From: Rotaria sp. Silwood1 | Taxonomy: Eukaryota > Rotifera > Eurotatoria > Philodinida > Philodinidae | Assembly: GCA_905250075.1 (NCBI GenBank) | Contig: CAJNOP010000012.1 | Location: 806,001-870,000 of the forward strand | DNA length: 64,000 nucleotides | Reading direction: 5' to 3' | Part shown: piece after piece, positions 52,158 to 63,731 of the stretch | Numbering within the stretch: position 1 is the first letter of the stretch | How the letters are laid out: the number at the start of each line of letters is the position of its first letter | Notes under the pieces: model-generated | Told to the model about the DNA's origin: nothing | The model's input: the letters and a program-made list of their open reading frames with translations, nothing else | Databases searched by the model: none | Made by a program: the position numbers and the translations under genes

Positions 52158-53467
52158 TATTTTAATTATATTATCTATGTGAAGATATTATTCTAGTTCA
52201 TTTATATCAAAATGTCGATGAAGTATGGAAATATCTGTTGCGTCTAATAATACAAGTAGGAGAAGAGAAACTTTTTTTTTGTCTTTTCTATTATATGAAC
52301 TAAGATCTATTATGTAATTAGATCGAAAAATGACAACGGATGTCTAAAACAGTTTTATCTTAATGCTTGAAAGAATGCATTTTTAATATATTTAAATTTG
52401 AAAAAGAAAACGATAAGTGGTTTCTGCATAATTACATTTCTCATGATATTGAATACTTTAACAGACTTCTTTTTTGTTTTTCATATATGCGCTATCCGGG
52501 AGAGTTAACTATCAACTGAAAAATGCTTTATATGACGTAAACTATAAATATTATATTCAAGTCATTTATACATGTGACAAATTATTGTGAGTTTTTTTTG
52601 GAATATTAAAATTAATAGTTAGAACTATGTCGAGAGAAAGCTCGAGCTAATATTATATGTGTAAATAAAATAGTAGCATAAATAAAATATTAATACATTT
52701 CATTAAAGTAAAAATAAAAAGAATTTTTTTCAAACTAATATGTCACGAAAGGGTAATGCTTAAACCTCTATTATCTTCAAATTCTCGGATAAATTTCTTT
52801 TTACCTTGATGACTGCATCTTGATTAGATATTATATAGAAAAATAGATACGCACCTCATTACCTCTGATGTGCATAATTCAACCTTTCCTATACTACCCA
52901 TTTATAGTTACTTAAGCCATCGTTGATTACGGTTGAGTAATATATACATTATATTTACACTAGAGAATACTGCGGCTATATCAAAGACGATTACTAAAAG
53001 CATTTTTTAACTTATATTCATTTTTCTGAATAAAATTCTTTGTATAAGTAAACTTATGTTGCTCAAAGTACTATTCATCTCCTGCATTAGAAAGAGAATG
53101 TCGCAGTTATATAAATACCTATTTTAATTAAAAAGTATTTGTAACTTCAACGGAAATGAATAAATATTAGCTCAATTGACTGAACTAAAAGTGTTACATG
53201 CCTAACTATTACTTATCAATGGTTGTGATAGAAAAAATAAAATGAAAAATTTTCTTAGCAAAATGATAACTTATGAAAAAGAGAAAATGAGAATAATTGT
53301 TTTTTAGTTAAGTTCAGTAATCAGGTTGAATATTTTACTTGATTTAGTTTTAATATGAAATGTCATACTCAGATAAACACAAGAAAGATCTCAAGGTTTT
53401 TTTATTTTCTCGATTAAAGAAAAGAAACACATTATCATAAATTTCTCAAGAATGAAAAAAATAACAC
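52158..53467. other. Intergenic stretch, 5' of the receptor and 3' of TYW4
   Basis: No gene seen. It contains the shared space between the start of the minus-strand receptor and the end of the minus-strand TYW4 gene, so any receptor promoter should lie just above 52157. Confidence 0.4.
53401..53406 (-). terminator. Candidate polyadenylation signal of TYW4
   Basis: TTTATT on the plus strand is AATAAA on the minus strand, about 62 nt after the TYW4 stop. Position is plausible; the hexamer is common in A+T-rich DNA. Confidence 0.35.
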
Positions 53468-56400
53468 TCAGTTCACTAAATGATTAAATTTAAGAATCAT
53501 CGGCTGATTGATATGGGCACCTAAAAAATAAAACAAAAACACAAATATAGTTCAGTAAAAATTCTTAAATCATACCAAAAGAAAAACAATTTCCTCCGCC
53601 TCCTAATATAAGAAATGTTGTTTTATTCAAAATTACTGTTTGATGATTATAAAGTATAATTGGTTGTTCACCACACATTGTCTAAATAGTAAAGAAAAAA
53701 ATAAAGTAAATATCGATTTACGTATAATTTACGTAGTTTATTACCGGTATTATATATTCAATAGCTTCACCAGTAATCAAATTAATTTTACATAAACCTG
53801 GTGGTCTACGTTCATTAGCATTCATTCCACCTAATAACCAAAGTGTATCATCAATAATGTCTGCACTATGTGAATATCTTAAAAATAAAAATAGAAATAA
53901 ATGAAACATTATTTATTTTTTGAAACAATTGATTATATTTACCTTGGTATAACTGCTCCATTTGTTTGAAATAATGTCCAAATCATAACATCTTTAGATG
54001 TGTCTAATAACCAAATTTCATTCGTTGGTTCATCATATTCTAATAGACCACCAGAAAGAACTGCTAAATGTTTATAAGCATTCAAACGAGCTGAATGTCG
54101 ATTTGTTGGTTTTGTTTGTGAAAACTGAATAAAATGTTTTAATATATACATATATTAATTTTTATGAGAACCTAAAGAAACTACTTGAGATGGTAGGATT
54201 TGACCATTTGATTGTAAACAAAGTGTATCATTTGTTGATTTTGACATATTTATATAACCACCAAATATAATGATTTTATCTGTTTCTTTTATATAACACG
54301 AACAATGACGCCAGCGTCGAAGTATTTTTTCATCTTCATTGAAATTTATAACTTGAAGAGCTAATTATAAAGAAAAAGACATAAATGCTAATTTAGTTTT
54401 GAAAAAAAAAACAAAGAAATCTTTATAATACAACTTACTGTTTATATCAATTGAAGCACATGAATTTAATGTTCCCGGACTTTTACGACCAAAAAATGAT
54501 AATATTAAATTATCTGATCCATGACATGTATGAAAAACATATTCACCTATAATTTATGAAAATATATAACTATATTATTTAATCTTTTTATATAATATTA
54601 ATCAATTAACGATAAACCATTATTGATCTATAATTGATACATTTTCCTTATCAAGCAAATGTGAATTCATTTATATTTATTAGTCTTTAGAATAAAATTT
54701 TTTATTGATGATATTCCCGAGAAACATAACTGACAAGAGAAATATTGCAACTGATGAGGTCGTGGCAAATTTTAAATTGTAACTAACTTTCACTAAATCC
54801 CTGACTGTCGGTTTCTGGTTTTTAACAGATACAACGTTTGATGATAAACAGAAAAGCAGAAATCGATGATTTACTTGTATACATAATTGAAAGGTGTCAA
54901 CAAAGAAGCAGAAGTCAGAAATTTCCTGGTGTATACAAGTGAAAAATCGTCACCAGAAAAGCAGATGGCACAAATAAAAATCGAAAAATGTTATTTCGCT
55001 GATACATGTACTTGTCTAATTAATGTGACAGCGACTGTTTCTTCATCTCTAATAATATGCTCTTACAATTATCGTCAGCCTTAGCACGACCTTTACCCTC
55101 ACACACATTCACATTCTTATTCTCTCCAGTGAGACAAGCAACGAAAAACAAAAACGTGTTATAAACACGTAAAAATGTATATTTTTCACGATTTTTCTTT
55201 TTCTTCAAGGGGCTGAATGTGTTTGATTTTTGATCTGAATAAATTGTTATAGAAAATAGCGCTATCTATAGTCTTAGCTTGCTGGATAAACAGTTTCGAT
55301 AAGTTTATGAATAGGGTTATTTTATCTAACAACTAATTCAGTTCAAAAATCAAACGTCCAGTAACAAGTGAAACTGTACGATACAAACTATTCTGACTAC
55401 AACAATGTCATATGACCAGCGCACGTTGTATGAAAGTGACATATATAACAATATCCGATAAATTTCAGATTCATTTTGATGTTTTATTGTATTTTTCAAA
55501 TATTCCAAGCTGAAAGAACATCGAGAATAAATTTTGAAGGCTACATCGAAATGCAACCATCAAAATTTTATTCACTAAACTGTTATCATAAATCAAAAAG
55601 GAACATTATTGAATAGCACTTATTAGGTATTAAAATAACTTTAGCAAACTGATTTTACATAGTCGAATGCTAACTACAGATGATTTGAAATAAAGCATTT
55701 TCTTCTTAATGACGGCTGTTAAGTTCAATAGATTTTGAATTATTATATAAATGTTACTTTTTTTTATTATGTATTCTCAATCCCTGTGTCATTTTAGATA
55801 TTGGAAAAATATTAAAAAAAAATCAAAGGAGCTAGAAATGTATAAAGTATCCACATATATAATCAAAACTTATTAATAATATCTAACTAATACTATTTGC
55901 TTCTACCTTATGAGATGATCGATAACGTTTAATCTCTTCATATTTATCTCTGTTGCCGATGTCAAAGTAAAATATTTCAATGAAAACACTAAAATTTAAA
56001 GACTGACCTATATCGAATTGGTCGTATGAGAATATTCATCTATCAATTATATCAGCTCTTAATAGGCTGTACAAAGAAAAAATGAAATAGTTTCAAAACA
56101 AAAACTGGTCATATTATATACTGAATAGAAATGAAAAAGAAAGAGTCGATGACTGATACAATAGACAGAGAAAAATTACACTATCATTTAACGAAAATAT
56201 GATTGATTAGGCAAATCACTGAACCAAACGAGATAGTGAACTAAAATAGTGTAAAAGGATAAAAAAAATTAAACTAATAAATACTGAGAACAAAAAATGA
56301 AAATACACTTCAACGTGTTGATAAATAATCAGATAATTTAAATCAATTTCTGCGAATTTGAAAAGTTTTCTCAGAAAAACGATGAGTTCTAAAGTTAAGC

Positions 56401-59400
56401 TATTTTATACACTGAGTTATTCTAAAGAGGTGATGACTGATGAAAAACTAAAAATATTGTCAATATTAATGAGGCAAATAAAACCCATAAAAATACTTTC
56501 TTTTTTTTTTAAATTTCAATGTCTCTATACTGAATTTATATTTTTCATCGCTTGCCTACCTGAAAAATATTATTGTGAACATGTTTCATAACTCTTCTAT
56601 GACTCGGAGTGATTGCAAAAAAAAGAGTACGTTACAGGTGATTGGTTGAAAATATGATATAATGAAGAATAAATGGATTCAGTGAGAAAATAGAAGTTGA
56701 AAAAGAAATAAGATTTTCTTGGTTTTGATGCGTAATCAATTTATTTATCTGGTCGGATCGAAATCTATAGATGCAGCAAGAATCATAAAGATTTTAGTAT
56801 CATTTCAATAAATAGAAAAGTGATGAAACAGAGAAAACAAACAGGGCGTTATGCTTAAATCGGTCTTATTCTGTTATTCAGTCATGCATGATTGTTTCGA
56901 GTTATCAAGTGTTTTTTTATGTATACTCACTTTTTCTTCGTATTATTGTTAAGCTAATTTTTTTTGACTAATACTAAATACTAATATATAATATTCTAGA
57001 TTTATTCTTTATGACATTTTGATCATACAATCTTCCGTATTTTGCGTAACTTATTCATGCCAAAATGAAAAATCCAAAAACTTTATTTATTCTATGAAAA
57101 CTCGATCATAAACTACATCCACTAATGATTCTGGAGTTAAACTAATCTCAAGAGATGAATTCAGTGAAACCCATTGGATCGTTTAAAAAGAACGAAAAAT
57201 AACAAATGGTCGTTGAATATAATAACAAGCAAACGAAAATCAAAAAACGTTCTGTACTTTGGCAGACGAACATATTTCGAACTTTACGTATCCTTTCGAG
57301 CGAGTATTTTGAATGGGATGTGATGTTCGGAACATGTTCGTCTGCCGAAGTACAGCACGTTCAGAACGTGCTTTAGCTTTCGTTTGCCTGTGGTGAACAC
57401 GTTCTTTTGTAATGCCCCTCAAGCTGGGATCATTTTTCGACTAATGTCATTATTGTTAAATTTCGATAAGAGCTGTTTGATTTGACATGTAGCAATAACA
57501 TCGGATCATATTGACTCTGACGTGTATTCTCCTTTTGCTCTTCTCTCATAACCATTATTGAATCAGATGGCTTAGATTAACATTCAACAACAGACGATGA
57601 TGAGTCTTTGAAAGATATTTTATCAGTTATCACGAAAATTTGAATCGATTCACTGTTGTTAACTATTACAATAGACACAAATGCCTCTTTGGTTTACTCC
57701 CATGCTGTCAAAGTCGACTCAATTTTGATGATTAATCGTGATTTATTAGCGCCTTCGCAACAAACTTCAACAGTATGTATTCATTCATAAAGTTTTTCTT
57801 TTATTTAGGTCAATCTCAAGAGCAATATGAACAGTGAATATTATTTTACTAAAAAAAGCCTTGTTTTTTTATTAGGTACGGCACATGAGCGATGACGAAA
57901 TCAACTCTCTCTCTTCATTTAATAGAAGAATTTCATAGGTATGAGGATATAGAACAGTTGTAATTCTAAAAACCGCACGAAAGATTATGGTTTTCTGTAA
58001 AAGTAAGAGAAAAATCGGTTTTTTAACTAATTTAATCGCAATAAAATCAAAACTTTTTGCGCAATTTTGATCACATGAGTTTATCATTCATTTTACTATA
58101 CTCTAATGATTACAATACAGAGTAACTTATTGAACAGAAAAAAATCCTATTTTCACTAACTAGACTGAAATAGACAAGAACACTGTCCATGTGAAAAAAC
58201 AGTGATACATTCCTTCATAAAAAAATGTTTCTATAAAAAGCTGTTTATCCCATTTAGTGTAGAATCGAGTGGATGGTGCTTCTCTAAAGATTCTCAGAGC
58301 TTGTGGTTTTTGCGCTGTATACTATGTGTTTGTACTCGCAATAATAGATGTTCACCCTCCGAAACTCTTAAACCTTTTCTTCGAGAGAGAACAACTTGGA
58401 TAAAACACTGTTCCCATCTAAAGCACAATTATGATTTCTATTATGTGACTTTTTATTTTCTTTCTTGTTTATTAGTCTTACCAAGTAAATGGTTATCTAA
58501 TCTTTGAATATCTCCATTATCAATATTTAATACTTCAATTGTTTTTAATCTTCTATGTCTGCCATCTACAGTACCAAAACCTCCAATAGTCCAAACATAT
58601 TTTTCATTAATTAATATTGATTGATGTCCAAAACGTTGTGCATATGTCATAGTTGTTGGATAACTTTCGAATTGAATATTAACATTAATTTGTTCATCAT
58701 TCAAATTATTATTATTATTTAGATTTTCTTTTTTTGAATAAATAATTGATTTAAAATCTTTATTCATTTGTTCAAACCATTGTTTTGCTATATTTGATGG
58801 TGTTTTTAAACCAAATAAAAGTATATAATGAGCACATTTTGATTGCCATTCTTCAATTTCATCAAACGGTTCTAATGTATCAATACGATTATGTTCATCA
58901 GTTGATAAATAATTTCGATCAAAATTATGCATATTCACACAAAGTGAAAAATCAAAACCCTTAAATAAAAAAAAGGACTTTAGTTTAATAATATTTTATT
59001 TTTTTATTATTCATTTTACTAAATGAGTATAACGTTGAACTTGAGATTCACTTGTTGGATATTGATGAATACATTTCAATGGTGAACCTAATTTAGCAAA
59101 ATGTGCAACCATAACTTGACCAAAACCATCATCTGGTAATACCTATGAATTAATATTAGATTAGATTGAAAAAAGAAATTATTTATTTTAAAAATAAAAA
59201 TCAAATACTTGTTCATAAGTACATAAAATACATTCTTGAAAAAAATCAAGTATCCATTGTATAACACGATTACAACTTGATCGACCCATATATGTTAAAA
59301 CAACTTCACTTATTAATAAAGTTGGTTTTGTTTCATCAACTTTAACTGTTTGTAAAAGTGTATTTAAAGTTAAAGAATCTCGCATATCAACACCGATTAA

Positions 59401-62400
59401 TGAATATTTTTCATTTGTTACAGCTGAAATGAAAGAAAAAGTTATTAGTACAGTTCCTGCTGAATCAATATGTAAAACACGATGTAGCTGCTGTTGTTAG
59501 TCACAAGGAAATTATTTTTTTCTATCTATTCTCAAATCTAAAATTCAATTCCACTGAAATTCAGACGAATCTAAGCCTTGAATTTTGCTGGAATTGAATT
59601 CGGTGCATCCCTAATGCAATCGGAAAGTTTTTCATGCATGAAAATAAGACGATATTCAACAATGGCTATTGATCGTCTATCATGGTCTGTGATGGAAAGA
59701 GGTAGAGCCCGTCAAGTCCAAAATTTTCGGACTCAGAGTCGGTTGAATCGGACTTGGATATTCTCAATAAAATTTTCTGATTCGAATTAAACAGTTTCTC
59801 CTCAGATTCGAGATATTTTTGGCTAGAGCTCGATAGATACAAATTTTTCGGACCCGTTTGGCTCTAGAGAGTGAAGCGTTGCTAAGGCATCTTCCATGAT
59901 CTATGGCGTTTCCATGGCAATGTGTATCATGATCTGTGGAAAGTGCAAATATCTACCGAAGTACTTCAACACTCGTTTTAGACAGTGTCGCACAAAAAAG
60001 AACTTATTAAACATGGGTCTTTGTTTAATTACCAAAGTTTTCTAATGAACTATATGTATGAATTGGTTCAAATTGTTCATTCAAACGAGAACGAACTTCT
60101 ATCAGTGCTAATTTACGTTGGATGACTTCAGGAAAATCAATCTAGATATAGAAAATTCAGTAAACATTTTTGATATTAAATATATTTACGTCAATAAAAT
60201 GTGTTCGCTGTTTTCGTTCTTCATCTAATCGAAACCAAGTTGCATCAAATCCAGCACCTAAATTAACAATCTACATCGAAAAATATGAGTACAGACGAAT
60301 AATTTAAGTTTTGTCAAAAATCACGAAGATTTATTTTACTTTCTGATAGTTTTATATTGTATACTAAAAGAATAATAGTAATGAGCACTTTGACAAAAGG
60401 TTCGTTGATTTTTCAGTCTATTAAAGAAGCCTGCAGATATTTGAAGACATGAGGTTAGAATCGAAATTTTTATATTCTTTTTTGAATATGCCTTCAGAGT
60501 TTTTTATAGGACTTCTGATTTACGAGTTATGAGTCGAACTTTTTGAGATCCGTAAATTTGAGTTTGGACGAGCTTCAGCGCGCCAAAACTAACTCAAAGT
60601 AGTGCTAATGCTTAGTTTGCTGCAGAGATGGGCAAGTCAGCTATTTTTTCACTCAAGTCAAGTCAAGTCAAGTCAAGTCATTTGTCAAAGAGAGTCAAGT
60701 CAAGTCAAGTCAAGTCATTTGTCAAAGAGAGTCAAGTCAAGTCAAGTCAAGTCATTGCTCAAAAAAAAAAATATCTTTAAGTCAAGTCAAGTCAAGTCAT
60801 CAATTTGAGATACGCCATTGCAAGTCAAGTCAAGTCAAGTCTGTGTTCTAACCAAGTCAAGTCAAGTCAAGTCTCAAGTCATTGACTTGAATTTTTTTTT
60901 AAATTTCATAATTTAGTTATGTATTAATTTATTGAGAAAAAAATTAAATCAATTCAGTTGTAATACAAGTTGTAATTGATCTAACCAGTTTAACACAATA
61001 GGTCACGTATGATGCACACTCAGCCGTATTATTGCTTATATACTTGCGAGTGTCGATGTCAGATAGTTTCTTTTGTGAGATCAAACAGACTAGACGAATA
61101 AACAATGAATTGAGAATTCACTGTTTATTCGTCTAGTCTGTTTAGGACCTTATTTTATACGCACAGGTCAAATATAACCTGACGAGAATCTAATATGCAT
61201 TGAAGTTGCAAAGAATATCTGACTTGACTTGTATTTTTTTGTCAAGTCACAAGTCAAGTCAAGTCAAAAAATGAAAAATCAAAGTCAAGTCACGTCAAGT
61301 CGCAAGTCATTAAAAAAACCTTTCAAGTCAAGTCAAAGTCAAGTCGCAAGTCATTAAAAAAATTTTCAAGTCAAGTCAAGCAAGTCAAAAATGACTTGAC
61401 TTGACTTTGACTTAAGTCATTTTTGACTTGACTTGCCCATCTCTGGTTTGCTGCAAGTTATTTGTCAATATTGTGCCATTTTAGTAAACTACACTGTGCC
61501 GATTTAAGCAATATAGAGAATAATTTGGAGTTGAAATTCTAAGCAAAAATAATCCGATAATATTAAGGTTGCGGTAAAGGAGATTATTGTTGCAAAAAAA
61601 GCATTAGTTTTCGTGCCTCTAAAACTTCAACTCATAACTTCTAAACCATATATCCTAGAGAAATGCTAGACCTATATTCGGAAACAATATCTGTGATTTC
61701 AAATATCTCCAGTCTTCTTTAAGTGGCCGAAAAATGAATAAACATTTTATCGGAGTGCTATTTCAATAATTCATTCTGTCGATTTTTTTTAAAATTCTAT
61801 AAAAGAAATTCTTTCAGAAATATTTCCATTATCTGTCTGTGAAGATTTCTCTCAAATAGATCAGAATGAAATTCAAGCGATACAAAATTAAAATGTCAAT
61901 TAAACAGTAAACCGATATTCACAGATGATCAGACTGTTGAAGATGTAGAAAAAGAACTTTTATCTCACAATGAAAGTTTTTTACTGTTAGAACAGAACAT
62001 TAGAAATATTCACGTCAACTTAAAGTTTTTAGTATCGAACTAACTAAGTTCAAATATGAATCGCTCTTGATATGTACCTAGCTACATAGTGAAGGTTTTA
62101 TGAATTTATACTATATGCAAGATATCCACAAGTAGTAGCGTAGCTAAGGGTAGCCTAGGCTCGGTGAAGCCTTACCCCTAGAAGACAAAAAAAATGTAGT
62201 AATTACCAACAATATATTGCATGTATTTTCCTCAAGATTGTAGTGCACTGTCCTATTCTCTACGATTTTCTGGTTAAGTCACTACCTAAAAATCAAATTA
62301 TTGACAATATTTATTTTTCTTTTTATAAAATTTTGTGAAATTTTCTTTTTAAGTCTGAAACACACATTTTTTTATGCAAATCGATGAGGTCTATCTAATC

Positions 62401-63731
62401 ATTATGAAAAGTATAATTATGTTGAAATTTTGACTTGTGGGTAGTGACGTGACCAGAAACTCGTGAGTGGTAGGACAGTGTTCTACGAGCTTGAGACTAG
62501 TCTACCCTTAGCGACGCCACTACTTATGAGTATCTTACATATACTGGAAATACCTAAAAAATTCATTATGTCGTTCGATGCCCGCGATGAGCAGCATATG
62601 TTTTAAATTGATTACGTTGACCTGGAAATGCCTTATGTTTTTTACTAAAAGTGCAAAACTTTCTATTGTCAGTTATGCGTAAATTTACACTGTCATGAAC
62701 TCTTTCATTTCAATACATTAACAGAACTTCTTTCGAATATCAACAATGTCCGTTAACAAACAACATATTATTCCATTCACTTCAGAAATTTCACTGTAGA
62801 AAAGTGCAAAAGCATCATCCATAAAGGACATAGAAGTAAAGAACGAAGGACATCAAACATTTCTGGATGTTCTGATACTGACTATCAATATTTTCCTTAT
62901 TTTTCACATAACTTTCGGCAAAATTTTCAAATTTACTATGTTTTTAAAGAGCACTTTACAATAGAAAATCAATCAGTTGAACATGAAGAATATGAGATTT
63001 TCGAGTGTCAGTGATGTTGGACTTCATTTTTTTTTGTTTTTATTATTTTCTGCTCATTAAAATTAAATGTATATGAATGGCAAAAACTTTTGCAATAGAT
63101 TAGACTTTTATTTGTTGTTTATGAAATGTGTTTTTATTCCTATCTATTTTTGATATAGTTAATGAACTATAAAGAATAAGCAGACTTTTTCAGAAAGTTG
63201 CTTTTTTTGTACTGGACATTAAAGTTCGTTCATTGATCCGCTATATGGATGACTCCTTATTATTTTTCTTGAAAAACCATTATTGGTTTACTTTCAAAGA
63301 CTTACCTGTACTTCTTTCTGATCATAAACAGTATAAAACATATTTAACGCATATTCTAATGCTTTCATTCTAATATAATAACCCCTAAAAATAAAAAGAT
63401 AAGACAAACAAAAAATAAAGAATAAATCATTTTTCATTACAAACCGATTTATTGATGGGGAACGTCTCACATCTTTATCAACAAATTCTCGAAGAAATAA
63501 ATCATTAAAATATCCAAGTTTAACCATCGATACTTTAGATAAAATACTCGAGTCATTGGTACCTTGAACCTTGAGAAAAAAAAGAAAAAAAGAATAACAT
63601 TAGTTTTTGTATTCGTCGACCCATTGAGTATGCGACATATGTTTAAAAAAATCAATTAAAACAAAACTTACAGCTACATCATTTCTTGCTTTTCGACTTT
63701 TTCTTTGATTAATACGAAAAGCTTCTTCCAT
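53468..63731 (-). CDS. TYW4: tRNA wybutosine-synthesizing protein 4 (LCMT2/TYW4): methyltransferase plus Kelch
   Basis: Fourteen exons join in frame to 675 residues, close to the roughly 690 of the vertebrate protein: 63731-63672, 63569-63445, 63384-63306, 60270-60190, 60141-60033, 59423-59209, 59142-59020, 58959-58482, 54546-54439, 54360-54185, 54124-53943, 53877-53745, 53681-53576, 53520-53468. The N-terminal half is a leucine-carboxyl-methyltransferase-type domain: VQGTNDSSILSK, GYFNDLFLREFV, the SAM-binding NLGAGFDATWFRLD (89-), SEVVLTYM, and YEQVLPDDGFGQVM. From about residue 385 five Kelch-like blades follow (TIGGFG, IIFGGYI, VLSGGLLEYD, WLLGGMN, LILGGGGN). TYW4 performs the last methylation and methoxycarbonylation steps of wybutosine on tRNA-Phe. 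Most introns are 50-80 nt, but three are 3035, 609 and 3935 nt and hold repeats. An AG directly precedes the ATG. Confidence 0.92.
54547..58481. other. Large TYW4 intron 8
   Basis: 3.9 kb between two Kelch-coding exons, phase 1 on both sides. It contains the palindrome at 57184-57417 and no supportable nested gene. Open frames inside it lack family signatures. Confidence 0.7.
57184..57417. repeat. Imperfect palindrome inside TYW4 intron 8
   Basis: CTGTACTTTGGCAGACGAAC near 57253 pairs with GTTCGTCTGCCGAAGTACAG near 57336. Outer parts also pair: AGCAAACGAAAATC near 57228 with GCTTTCGTTTGCC near 57376. The loop is about 40 bp. Likely a small fold-back or MITE-type insertion. Confidence 0.6.
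59536..59875. repeat. Repeat cluster in TYW4 intron 5
   Basis: AATTCAATTCCACTGAAATTC near 59541 pairs with the reversed TGGAATTGAATTCGGTGCATC near 59590. GGTGCATCCCT at its right edge resembles hAT termini. Then TAGAGCCCGTCAAGTCCAAA (59703-) and TAGAGCTCGATAGATACAAA (59824-) begin two diverged direct copies, each followed by a TTTTCGGAC word. A third copy of that unit occurs at about 21977-22030. Confidence 0.4.
60623..61445. mobile_element. hAT-type MITE of 823 bp built from AAGTC repeats
   Basis: Termini are a perfect 17-bp inverted repeat: CAGAGATGGGCAAGTCA at 60623 and TGACTTGCCCATCTCTG ending at 61445. The element is flanked by perfect 8-bp direct repeats GTTTGCTG (60615-60622 and 61446-61453), the target-duplication length of hAT elements. 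The interior has tandem AAGTC/TCAAG units in blocks on both sides (about 60655-60890 and 61210-61435), in mostly the same strand sense on the left and inverted at the extreme right. A 22-bp perfect hairpin sits in the middle (61083-61143). No transposase frame, so non-autonomous. Confidence 0.85.
61083..61143. repeat. Perfect 22-bp inverted repeat with 17-nt loop
   Basis: AAACAGACTAGACGAATAAA begins the left arm at 61083 and its exact reverse complement ends at 61143. The loop is 61105-61121. It lies in the centre of the AAGTC element and has no AAGTC units, so it may be a separate insertion or the element's original core. Confidence 0.85.
62110..62545. mobile_element. Fold-back element with TAGCTAAGGGTAG arms
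   Basis: AAGTAGTAGCGTAGCTAAGG near 62130 pairs with the reversed CTTAGCGACGCCACTACTT ending near 62525. Pairing continues outward (ATATGCAAGATA near 62113 against the reversed TATCTTACATAT near 62531). A single related word AGTAGCGTAGCC also occurs near 21789. No frame inside. Boundaries are approximate. Confidence 0.6.

Larger units (their letters stand above)
60271..63305. other. Large TYW4 intron 3
   Basis: 3.0 kb between the exon ending in KEVQ and the SAM-motif exon. It holds the hAT-type MITE at 60623-61445 and the fold-back at about 62110-62545. Otherwise non-coding as far as I can see. Confidence 0.7.

Noticed and set aside
53500-58482. Separate Kelch gene downstream of a methyltransferase gene
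   Set aside because: Exon phases match across the 3.9-kb gap, the combined length fits TYW4, and the first Kelch blade is already in the upstream exon, so one gene is the simpler reading.
60655-61435. AAGTC array as a CRISPR-like or plain satellite locus
   Set aside because: Units are contiguous pentamers without spacers, and the whole block is bounded by TIRs and a target duplication, so it is a transposable element.
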